Counted from the stretch's first letter, positions 1-5,534 are shown. The stretch: 7,385 nt of DNA from an uncultured Eubacterium sp. (GCA_946614405.1 CAMOGZ010000070.1:1-7385); one strand, 5' to 3'. A program made the numbers and translations. Notes: a model not told the origin generated them from the sequence alone.

Positions 1-2432
1 GCCTGGTCTTTTCTTAACAAATCAATTCCCTCGGCAAGTTCTGAATAATCCGGAAGTAGTCCATATAACTGATTCATGACTTCTTCATTCGTCTGCTGTA
101 ACAGATAAGAAGAGATCGCAACGTCGGCTATCGTAATCATTCTCCCTTTCGTCTTGAACTTTTTCTGCACTTTTTTAAAGAGTTCCTCGTGTGCTGTCAG
201 CCAATGGATCCCGGATATGATTCCCTTCTGCTTCTTTTCGTTTCCGCCCGCAAAGAGTTTTGCCAGCGTTTCGATTTCTTTCTGGGAAGGTTTGGTATTA
301 GCAAGCGTATCCGCCGAATCCTTCACCAGTTTATCAAAGTTCTTTTTCTTTTTGATGTAACTTTGGATCCCAGACAGTGAATCCGATTCGTTCAGGCTCC
401 AGATCAGTTCTGATGCCATTTCTTTCTTCCTCTGTTTATCGGAAATACCGAGCCAGGATTTGACCAGATAAACGCCGGTGCCGAGGAGGCCTTCTCTCAT
501 GTTCTGCTTCAGACATGCCATATCGTCCTTCGCATCGGTACGCCGGGAGATGGGCATTGCCATAGCGTCATACAGTTTGCATGACATCTCTTTATATGCA
601 TCATTCTTCAGGTACTGATTATACTCACCATAGAGCATTTCTTCTGTGATTTTCTTTCCGGTCTTTCCTATAAAGGTCAGGGTCCCTCCCCAATTGTCAG
701 GGATCTTGTCCCAGACGCCGAATTCCACAGTTGCCGTTACACCGTTACAGATAGAATATTCGACTTCTGGACGGTCCCCTTTGAATACAAGTGTATCCAA
801 TGCGGACCCGTCACTGAACGCTTCTGCTTCTATTATTTCCAGGCTCTTTGGCAAAGTCACCTTCTTCAGATTATGGTCCCTGCGAAATGCCCTTATACCG
901 ATCTCCTTGACCCCGGATGGAATCGTGATTTCTTCCAGGCTGTCATTCCATGCCAGCAGTCCATTGTCGATCCTTGTCACTCCCTTCTCGAATTGAACCT
1001 TCTTCAGAGCATTGCATCCTTCTACTGCACCGGTTCCTCCACCGCCGGATATATTCCCTCCATCGTATTTCATCTTTGCGGGAAAGGTGATGGAGACAAG
1101 ATCGCCACATCCAGAGAAGGCTCCTTCGTTCATCTGTTCCAGTGAGGACGGAAGGACCGCCTCGTACAGTCCGGTTTCCTGGAATGCAAAAGCACCGATG
1201 GTCTTCAGCTTCTGCGGGAACTCGAACTCCTGCAGTGCGGTATCTCTCCGGAAAGCCGCAGCACCGATAACCTGAATGTTGTCCGGGTTCTCGAAGTGTA
1301 TCTCTTTCAAATTCAAACAGTAGCGGAAAGCGGATTCTCCGATCTCTTTCACTGATGCTGGTATGGTAATGGATTCAATGGCAGAATCGAAGAACCAACA
1401 CCTGCCGATGGTTTCGACACCATCCGCAAAAGTGATGTCCGTCAGATTATCACATCCGTGGAAAATCCCCGTATCATATCCCCGTTCGGTCTGATATGCG
1501 TTCACTCCCAGATTATTTGGAATGCGCACGGACTTCAGTGACTTACAATCTGCAAAAGCGGCTACATCTGCAAAGGTCACAGTATCCGGAAGATAAAGCT
1601 CCTGGATGCCTGAATTCTGAAACGCACCCCATCCGATGGATTCCAGTTTCGAATTGGGGGATATATTGACCTTCGTCAACTGACTCATATTTTGGAAAGC
1701 TCCGCCGTCAATGGCAATAACGGAATCAGGAATCGTGATCTCCTGAATACCGGAGCCCTTGAACATGGCATTGTTAATCCGTTCTTTTCCTTCCGCAATG
1801 GTGACCTTTTTCAGTGAAATAGTCCCTGAGAAAGGTCCCGGATAAGCAATCTCGCCGGCATAATCACCACACCGGGCATTTACAGGGATGTTGACCTCAG
1901 TCAAAGCCTCACATGCCTCGAAAGCGCCGCAGCCAATGACCTCCAGCCCATCCGGAAGTTTCACAGAAGTGAGGGATGTGCAGGCCGCGAAGGCTTTGTC
2001 ACCGAGTTCCTTCAGCGTACTCGGCAATGTCAGCTCCGTAAGATTTGGACAATCGTTGAAGGCTCCGGCGATCGATCCAATCTTACCATCGATGTATTCC
2101 ACAGGATAAGACTGCCCATTGACCGGCAGTGTATCCGGGATCACGACCTCCCGGATCATGCAGCGATCTTTGAATGCAATTTCTCCATCATCGTTGTAAT
2201 GAACATCGTCCATGGCCCGGGTGATGTGCAAGCCACTTTCTCTCAGCTGATAATAGAACAGATTCTGATACAGTATCTCTTCAGAAAGGTTGGCATCCTC
2301 TTTTGCGTAGGAATAATTATCCTGACGAAGCAAGCTAAGATTCATCATGGATATTGCCAGCGCAATACTAAGCAATAATATGAGCATCTGCCTGCCGACC
2401 TTCCGAGCTCTTAGATGATTATTCTTTCCCAT
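1..2432 (-). CDS. BspA-like leucine-rich-repeat secreted protein, C-terminus cut by window edge
   Basis: I translated the minus strand from ATG at 2430-2432; the frame stays open for 810 codons to base 1, so the stop lies outside. GGGAGG sits 6 bases upstream of the ATG. Residues 1-43 look like a Sec signal peptide: a basic start (RARKVGRQ), a hydrophobic stretch (LILLLSIALAISMM) and a possible cleavage after SYA. Residues about 93-590 form about 19 leucine-rich repeats of the BspA/TpLRR kind, with the recurring pattern (I/V)xIPxSVxxIGxxAFxxCxxL; examples are LTSVKLPDGLEVIGCGAF and IESITIPASVKEIGESAF. From about residue 595 the repeats stop and a charged, probably helical region starts (ITEEMLYGEYNQYLKNDAYKEM) that I do not recognise. 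Such repeat proteins are usually cell-surface or secreted and act in binding or adhesion; that role is inferred here. No anchor signal is visible because the C-terminus is missing. Its third codon positions look less GC-rich than those of the other genes in the window. Confidence 0.9.
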   Translation of the reverse strand, partial: MGKNNHLRARKVGRQMLILLLSIALAISMMNLSLLRQDNYSYAKEDANLSEEILYQNLFYYQLRESGLHITRAMDDVHYNDDGEIAFKDRCMIREVVIPDTLPVNGQSYPVEYIDGKIGSIAGAFNDCPNLTELTLPSTLKELGDKAFAACTSLTSVKLPDGLEVIGCGAFEACEALTEVNIPVNARCGDYAGEIAYPGPFSGTISLKKVTIAEGKERINNAMFKGSGIQEITIPDSVIAIDGGAFQNMSQLTKVNISPNSKLESIGWGAFQNSGIQELYLPDTVTFADVAAFADCKSLKSVRIPNNLGVNAYQTERGYDTGIFHGCDNLTDITFADGVETIGRCWFFDSAIESITIPASVKEIGESAFRYCLNLKEIHFENPDNIQVIGAAAFRRDTALQEFEFPQKLKTIGAFAFQETGLYEAVLPSSLEQMNEGAFSGCGDLVSITFPAKMKYDGGNISGGGGTGAVEGCNALKKVQFEKGVTRIDNGLLAWNDSLEEITIPSGVKEIGIRAFRRDHNLKKVTLPKSLEIIEAEAFSDGSALDTLVFKGDRPEVEYSICNGVTATVEFGVWDKIPDNWGGTLTFIGKTGKKITEEMLYGEYNQYLKNDAYKEMSCKLYDAMAMPISRRTDAKDDMACLKQNMREGLLGTGVYLVKSWLGISDKQRKKEMASELIWSLNESDSLSGIQSYIKKKKNFDKLVKDSADTLANTKPSQKEIETLAKLFAGGNEKKQKGIISGIHWLTAHEELFKKVQKKFKTKGRMITIADVAISSYLLQQTNEEVMNQLYGLLPDYSELAEGIDLLRKDQ

Positions 2433-2450
2433 GGCTTTCCTCCCAATCCG

Positions 2451-2482
2451 TTATGCTATATAGTACTTTAAGTATAGCATAA
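2451..2482. repeat. 10-bp perfect inverted repeat over the promoter, possible operator
   Basis: TTATGCTATA (2451-2460) and its exact reverse complement TATAGCATAA (2473-2482) are separated by 12 bases. The right arm includes the -10 box of the minus-strand promoter, and the left arm lies just past its predicted start site, within the leader before the ribosome binding site. The geometry suits a dimeric repressor site, but the arms also resemble extended -10 boxes, so chance or paired promoters are possible. Confidence 0.45.
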
Positions 2483-2500
2483 ATATGGCTGATTTGTCTC
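2471..2500 (-). promoter_or_regulatory. Extended -10 promoter for the leucine-rich-repeat gene
   Basis: On the minus strand, TATACT (2471-2476) is preceded by TGC (2477-2479), giving an extended -10. GAGACA (2495-2500) lies 18 bases further upstream and matches the -35 consensus at 4 of 6 positions. The predicted start would leave a leader of about 30 bases before the ATG at 2432. The call rests on motif matching only. Confidence 0.6.
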
Positions 2501-2594
2501 AATATTTCGAAAGCGAATCAAGATCAAAGGTCCCCGATACACTGACTGCGAGGGTCGAAAAAACATGGTATTATAGTATATTTGAAGCAAAATG

Positions 2595-2632
2595 CAGCGA
2601 GGGCAGGATCGGTTCCTGCCCTCGCTTTTATT
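2595..2632 (+). terminator. Strong intrinsic terminator-like hairpin between divergent genes
   Basis: GCGAGGGCAGGA (2597-2608) pairs perfectly with TCCTGCCCTCGC (2614-2625) around the loop TCGGT, and A2596-T2626 can add a thirteenth pair. TTTTATT follows on the plus strand. The minus-strand flank has a poorer T-run, so the plus orientation is favoured. It does not follow any annotated plus-strand gene: the gene to its left is on the minus strand and starts at 2432, and the LOG gene starts 82 bases downstream. It could end a short RNA, be a remnant of a lost gene, or insulate the LOG gene. Confidence 0.7.
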
Positions 2633-2653
2633 GGTATATTGAGATCAGCTAAA

Positions 2654-2683
2654 TTGCTTTCACAACGCCGGATATGCTATACT
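2654..2683 (+). promoter_or_regulatory. Extended -10 promoter for the LOG-family gene
   Basis: TTGCTT (2654-2659) is separated by 18 bases from TATACT (2678-2683), and TGC directly before the -10 makes it an extended -10. The predicted start near 2690 gives a leader of about 25 bases before the ATG at 2715. The TATGCTATACT core is identical to the core of the minus-strand promoter at 2471-2500. Confidence 0.7.
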
Positions 2684-2714
2684 ATACCCATCACGACCAT
2701 CAGGAGGTAATTAC

Positions 2715-3242
2715 ATGAACATTACAGTATATATGGGAGCCAACTCCGGCACGGACCCGGCATTCCGCAAGGCCGCGGAGGACCTTGGCGCACTCATCGC
2801 AGGGGGCGGCCACACCCTGGTCTACGGTGGCTCCAACGTCGGGCTCATGGGAATCCTGGCGAACAAAGTCCTGGCGGGAGGGGCTCCTGCCATCGGAATC
2901 ATTCCGCAGTTCTTTGTGGATCAGGGCCACGGCCGGGACGATCTGACGGAGCAGATCGTGGTGGAGACCATGCAGGAACGGAAAGCCATCATGCTGGAAC
3001 GCGGAGACGTGTTCGTGGCACTGCCCGGCGGCACCGGAACGCTGGAGGAGATCATGGAAGCCATGACACTGACCTTCCTGAAGCGGCAGAACAAGCCCTG
3101 CTATCTTCTGAACATCAACGGATATTACGATCACCTCATCGCCCTGTTCGAACACATGGTGGAATGCGGCCTGATGCCCCAGGGGAACCTGGACCAACTG
3201 CACTTTCCGACAAGTGTGGAGGAGTTGAGTGCACAGTTATAG
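2715..3242 (+). CDS. LOG family protein (TIGR00730; lysine-decarboxylase-like Rossmann fold)
   Basis: This 175-residue protein has the usual length and motifs of the LOG (LONELY GUY) family. GGSNVGLMG at residues 38-46 is the glycine-rich nucleotide-binding region, ERKAIM at 88-93 carries the conserved Arg89, and PGGTGTLEE at 104-112 is the PGGxGTxxE signature with Glu112. Characterised members are phosphoribohydrolases that release a free base from cytokinin riboside 5'-monophosphates or AMP-like nucleotides. In most bacteria the physiological substrate is unknown, so nucleotide 5'-monophosphate cleavage is inferred from the motifs. Older databases call these possible lysine decarboxylases, which the motif does not support. 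No signal peptide is present, so it should be cytoplasmic. AGGAGG at 2702-2707 lies 7 bases before the ATG and fixes the start. It is transcribed alone, convergent with rpsR. Confidence 0.9.
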   Translation: MNITVYMGANSGTDPAFRKAAEDLGALIAGGGHTLVYGGSNVGLMGILANKVLAGGAPAIGIIPQFFVDQGHGRDDLTEQIVVETMQERKAIMLERGDVFVALPGGTGTLEEIMEAMTLTFLKRQNKPCYLLNINGYYDHLIALFEHMVECGLMPQGNLDQLHFPTSVEELSAQL

Positions 3243-3256
3243 TTCTAATATACGGC

Positions 3257-3320
3257 GTTTTTCAAAAAAAATGCCGAAACACCGTACATTCTTTCAAAAA
3301 ACATACAGTTTCACCGTACT
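3257..3320 (+). repeat. Imperfect 32-bp tandem direct repeat, two units, downstream of the LOG gene
   Basis: Units 3257-3288 and 3289-3320 agree at 23 of 32 positions by my alignment. Both have a T-run, C and an A-run in the first half, and both share CACCGTAC (3280-3287 and 3312-3319). In place of GAAAC before the shared core, the second unit has GTTTC, so these segments could pair with each other. A separate hairpin, CGGCGTTTTT (3253-3262) with AAAAATGCCG (3267-3276, one G-T wobble), overlaps the first unit. It may act as a weak terminator for the LOG gene, although no T-run follows it on the plus strand. Confidence 0.5.
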
Positions 3321-3351
3321 CCGCAAACTTCACATCGTTTCTAACCAACTC

Positions 3352-3377
3352 AAAACCCCGCGCCATGGGCGCGGGGT
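3352..3377 (-). terminator. rpsR: Intrinsic terminator of the rpsF-ssb-rpsR operon
   Basis: CCCCGCGCC (3356-3364) and GGCGCGGGG (3368-3376) form a 9-bp GC stem around a 3-base loop. Read on the minus strand the stem is followed by TTTTGAGTT (A-run 3352-3355 on the plus strand), which is the terminator orientation for transcripts coming from rpsR. The plus-strand side has only TAGTTTG, so it is at best weak for the LOG transcript. Confidence 0.85.
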
Positions 3378-3395
3378 AGTTTGCGACTTTATGAG

Positions 3396-3434
3396 GGAAA
3401 TACGCAGGGTATTTCCACGGCCGGGTTTCCGGCC
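3396..3434 (-). other. Two hairpins in the rpsR 3' untranslated region
   Basis: Between the rpsR stop codon and the terminator there are two further perfect inverted repeats: GGCCGG (3419-3424) with CCGGCC (3429-3434) around GTTT, and GGAAATAC (3396-3403) with GTATTTCC (3409-3416) around GCAGG. Neither has a T-run on the minus strand, so neither is a standard terminator. They could stabilise the 3' end of the mRNA or act as processing sites; this is inference. Confidence 0.5.
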
Positions 3435-3450
3435 AGGATTGTTTCCTGAA

Positions 3451-3681
3451 TTAGTCTGCTACGTAAGGCAGCAGTGCTACGATTCTGGCACGCTTGATAG
3501 CGGTAGTGACCTCTCTCTGGTGCTTTGCACAAGTACCGGTGATTCTCTTCGGAAGGATCTTACCTCTCTCGGTAACATACTTCTTCAGTTTATCTACATC
3601 CTTGTAATCAATGGATTCGGTCTTGTCAGCACAGAACTGGCACACTTTTCTTCTTCTCATGCCGCCGTGTCTTCTCTCCAT
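3451..3681 (-). CDS. rpsR: 30S ribosomal protein bS18, zinc-ligand (C+) form
   Basis: This 76-residue protein is the normal size of bS18, which pairs with bS6 on the platform of the small ribosomal subunit and contacts 16S rRNA. The family core is clear: VCQFCADK near the start, then [48 protein letters not shown]. Cys14, Cys17, Cys51 and His54 make a CxxC...CxxH set, as expected of the zinc-binding C+ version of S18. I chose ATG at 3679-3681, not the upstream in-frame TTG at 3685-3687. AAGGAG at 3691-3696 is 9 bases from the ATG but only 3 from the TTG. The gene starts 18 bases after the ssb stop and is the last gene of the operon, with a terminator at 3352-3377. The rplI gene found next to rpsR in some bacteria is absent here. 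Confidence 0.96.
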   Translation of the reverse strand: MERRHGGMRRRKVCQFCADKTESIDYKDVDKLKKYVTERGKILPKRITGTCAKHQREVTTAIKRARIVALLPYVAD

Positions 3682-3690
3682 TATCAATTT

Positions 3691-3696
3691 CTCCTT
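3691..3696 (-). promoter_or_regulatory. rpsR: Ribosome binding site that decides the rpsR start
   Basis: AAGGAG on the minus strand lies 9 bases before the ATG at 3681 and 3 bases before the in-frame TTG at 3687. Only the ATG has workable spacing, so the shorter protein is preferred. Confidence 0.75.
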
Positions 3697-3699
3697 TCT

Positions 3700-4179
3700 T
3701 TAGAATGGAACGTCTTCGTCGATTGCCTGGAAGGAATCCGGCATCTCGTCCATTACAGGTTCAGACTGAACCGGGGCCTGCTGCGGTGCCTGCTGGTACT
3801 GCTGCGGTTCCGGGCGATAATTCTGATTTCCGTAATTCTGAGAGCCACCGCCCTGCGGACGGTCTCCCCACTCGAGGAACTCGACGCGATTGGCAACCAC
3901 GTCTGTTGTATAGACGGTATCGCCATTCTTGTTCTGGTAACTTCCGGTCTGAATTCTGCCTTCGATTGCGACCTTTCTTCCCTTCACCAGGTACTTCTCA
4001 CAGGTCTCAGCCTGCTTGCCGAACACGGTGATCCGCGGGAAATCGGTCTGGCGTTCTGCTCCTGCTCTTGTGGGCCGGTCAATGGCCAGCGTAAAGGTAG
4101 CAACCGCCATCTGGCTTCCGGATGTGTAACGCACTTCCGGGTCTCTGGTCAGTCTTCCGATCAATTGAACACTGTTCAT
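3700..4179 (-). CDS. ssb: Single-stranded DNA-binding protein SSB
   Basis: This 159-residue protein is a complete bacterial SSB, which coats single-stranded DNA as a tetramer and recruits replication and repair enzymes. The N-terminal OB fold spans about residues 1-105, with the typical start MNSVQLIGRLTRDPEVRYT, then FTLAIDR, and the block EKYLVKGRKVAIEGRIQTGSY. Residues about 106-145 form a flexible Gly/Gln/Pro-rich linker. The last six residues, DEDVPF (154-159), are the conserved acidic tip that binds partner proteins. GAGGTG lies upstream of the ATG at 4179. It sits between rpsF (19-base gap) and rpsR (18-base gap), the common Firmicutes order, so it is almost certainly co-transcribed with both. 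Confidence 0.97.
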   Translation of the reverse strand: MNSVQLIGRLTRDPEVRYTSGSQMAVATFTLAIDRPTRAGAERQTDFPRITVFGKQAETCEKYLVKGRKVAIEGRIQTGSYQNKNGDTVYTTDVVANRVEFLEWGDRPQGGGSQNYGNQNYRPEPQQYQQAPQQAPVQSEPVMDEMPDSFQAIDEDVPF

Positions 4180-4198
4180 AGCTTCACCTCAATTCTAC

Positions 4199-4489
4199 TT
4201 ATCTAGCGTCATTGTTGATGATCTGGTGTCTCATGATGTCGTCGGAAATTCTCATTCTTCTGCTGAGTTCTTTCGGCAGTTCGGATCCAGCCTGGAATTC
4301 CATAACTACGTAGTATCCTTCTTCCTTCTTCTCGATAGGATACGCGAGTTTTCTCATTCCCCAGACGTCAACTTTGGAGACTTCTCCGCCGCCTGCTGTG
4401 ATGATCTCCTGGACCTTCTCAACAGTAGCGTTCTTCTTGTCCTCTTCCAAAGTCGGATTGATAATGAACATTACCTCGTAGTTTGTCAT
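4199..4489 (-). CDS. rpsF: 30S ribosomal protein bS6
   Basis: This 96-residue protein has the full length of bS6, a small ferredoxin-like protein that binds bS18 on the platform of the 30S subunit. The family pattern is plain: the start NYEVMFIINPTLEED, the block DVWGMRKLAYPIEKKEEGYYVVMEF, and SDDIMRHQIINND near the end. It has no long acidic or poly-Glu tail. GAGGTG with a 6-base A-rich spacer precedes the ATG at 4489. It is the first gene of the rpsF-ssb-rpsR operon, with a leader of about 70 bases that can fold (4511-4561) and may carry bS6:bS18 feedback control. Confidence 0.97.
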   Translation of the reverse strand: MTNYEVMFIINPTLEEDKKNATVEKVQEIITAGGGEVSKVDVWGMRKLAYPIEKKEEGYYVVMEFQAGSELPKELSRRMRISDDIMRHQIINNDAR

Positions 4490-4510
4490 TTTTTCACCTC
4501 CCTATGGACT

Positions 4511-4561
4511 AAATGGCACCGCATCCCTGTACGGTGCAGAGATTTGCATACTTACGCATGC
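4511..4561 (-). promoter_or_regulatory. rpsF: Structured 5' leader of rpsF, possible bS6:bS18 autoregulatory site
   Basis: On the minus strand the predicted transcript begins near 4561 with a hairpin, GCATGC-GTAA-GTATGC (4546-4561), which has a GNRA-type loop. A second hairpin follows at 4516-4537: GCACCGTA pairs with TGCGGTGC (8 pairs, one wobble) around CAGGGA. Outer AAAT (4542-4545) and ATTT (4511-4514) could extend it across an asymmetric internal loop. Feedback by the S6:S18 complex on a structured rpsF leader is known in several bacteria. Position and size fit, and CCG lies in the stem, but the simple fold does not show the bulged CCG expected of that motif, so the assignment is tentative. 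Confidence 0.5.
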
Positions 4562-4567
4562 CTTAAT

Positions 4568-4596
4568 ATTATATACTCTCCCGAATCAGATTGCAA
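4568..4596 (-). promoter_or_regulatory. rpsF: Sigma-A promoter of the rpsF operon
   Basis: On the minus strand, TTGCAA (4591-4596) and a perfect TATAAT (4568-4573) are 17 bases apart. This is the strongest promoter match in the window. The -35 box begins only 3 bases past the stop codon of the nucleotidyltransferase gene. Confidence 0.9.
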
Positions 4597-4599
4597 GCA

Positions 4600-5520
4600 T
4601 TATTTCCACAACTTCTCGGGATACATGCCTTTGTCTTTCATGGACTGCAGGGCGGCACAGACGCTTTCCTTGTCTTCTTTGTAGGTCACGCCGTACCACT
4701 TGTCCGCGGAGCGCAGCACCGTTACGGTTGCTTTCCCATCGTCTATCAGCGATGAAACCACGGAAGGCAGATAATACTCGCCCTTCAGAGGGTTCTCCGA
4801 TAAGGCTTTGTCCAGGAATGCCGGGAATCCCGCGCCGATGGCATCCATCATGGGCCGAGTGAATCCCCAGAAGTTCATGGACACAGTGGTCGCAGGGTCG
4901 ATGACGGTCCAGGTCTCGCCGTCGTCCTCGGTGAATGCGGCATCCCCGTTGTGCCAGCCGATCTTGGTGCGCTCGGTGACGCTGGTGAGGTGCCCGTCCT
5001 GGGTAGTCTCGCAGACGCCCCGGGCCACAAAGCCATTCTCGGTGAGGGTCTTCCCCAGCTCGAATCCCACCATAGCAAAGTCGTACTTCTCCTTATCCTC
5101 CGCCTTCTCCAGATAATCGTAGATGGTGGCGAAAGCGCCGGCGCCGTAGTAATCGTCAGCATTGATCACCGCGAAGGGCCCGTCCACCAGGTCTCTTGCG
5201 CTGAATACCGCGTGGGCTGTTCCCCAGGGCTTGACCCGTCCTTCCGGTACCGTATATCCCTCCGGCAGGTCGTCCGTCTGCTGGAAGGCATACTCCACCT
5301 GCAGGTGCTTGCCCGCCCGGTCATCGATGAACTCCCGGAACGCCTCTTCATTTTCCTTCTTTATTATAAATATGACCTTCTCGAACCCTGCCATCATGGC
5401 ATCGTACAGGGAAAAGTCCAGGATGATCTCTCCCTGATCCGTCACCGGGTCGATCTGCTTAAGTCCTCCGTAGCGGCTGCCCATGCCGGCTGCCATCACG
5501 ATCAGTACTGGTTTCGACAT
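4600..5520 (-). CDS. Nucleotidyltransferase family protein (sugar-phosphate nucleotidylyltransferase-like)
   Basis: This 306-residue protein opens with the GT-A-type nucleotide-binding signature AAGMGSRYGGLKQ (residues 10-22), whose Arg16 and Lys21 are the expected triphosphate contacts. KPWGTAHAV at 97-105 and INADDYYG at 119-126 follow; the Asp pair is the likely metal-binding site. Such enzymes join a sugar-1-phosphate or similar phosphate to an NTP, giving an activated NDP-sugar and pyrophosphate for polysaccharide or envelope synthesis. The substrate cannot be read from the sequence. It is not a close match to GalU, RmlA or GlgC in the flanking motifs, and no left-handed beta-helix tail is present. 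The frame is open upstream to 5649, but AGGAGG (5529-5534) with an 8-base spacer fixes ATG at 5520, where family homology also begins. It lies upstream of rpsF on the same strand, with no terminator between, and is divergent from the lipoprotein gene. Confidence 0.88.
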   Translation of the reverse strand: MSKPVLIVMAAGMGSRYGGLKQIDPVTDQGEIILDFSLYDAMMAGFEKVIFIIKKENEEAFREFIDDRAGKHLQVEYAFQQTDDLPEGYTVPEGRVKPWGTAHAVFSARDLVDGPFAVINADDYYGAGAFATIYDYLEKAEDKEKYDFAMVGFELGKTLTENGFVARGVCETTQDGHLTSVTERTKIGWHNGDAAFTEDDGETWTVIDPATTVSMNFWGFTRPMMDAIGAGFPAFLDKALSENPLKGEYYLPSVVSSLIDDGKATVTVLRSADKWYGVTYKEDKESVCAALQSMKDKGMYPEKLWK

Positions 5521-5528
5521 CGTTTCTT

Positions 5529-5534
5529 CCTCCT
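5529..5534 (-). promoter_or_regulatory. Ribosome binding site that decides the nucleotidyltransferase start
   Basis: AGGAGG on the minus strand lies 8 bases upstream of the ATG at 5520. The in-frame ATG at 5649 would add 43 Cys-rich residues unlike the family, and it would overlap the promoter at 5552-5580. Confidence 0.85.

Noticed and set aside
646..2109. Several short plus-strand frames of 73-116 codons
   Set aside because: All are antisense to the continuous leucine-rich-repeat coding frame, and none has a convincing start site.
2700..3203. Minus-strand open frame of 167 codons opposite the LOG gene
   Set aside because: The plus strand encodes the conserved PGGTGTLEE signature with a proper ribosome binding site; the antisense product is His/Gln-rich shadow sequence.
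3253..3276. Intrinsic terminator of the LOG gene
   Set aside because: The hairpin is mostly A-T pairs and no T-run follows on the plus strand, so I kept it only as a weak possibility within the repeat entry.
3257..3320. CRISPR array
   Set aside because: Only two adjoining imperfect units exist, with no spacers between them and no cas genes nearby.
3229..4206. Plus-strand open frame of 325 codons
   Set aside because: It lies opposite rpsR and ssb, which are unmistakable on the minus strand, and has no protein features of its own.
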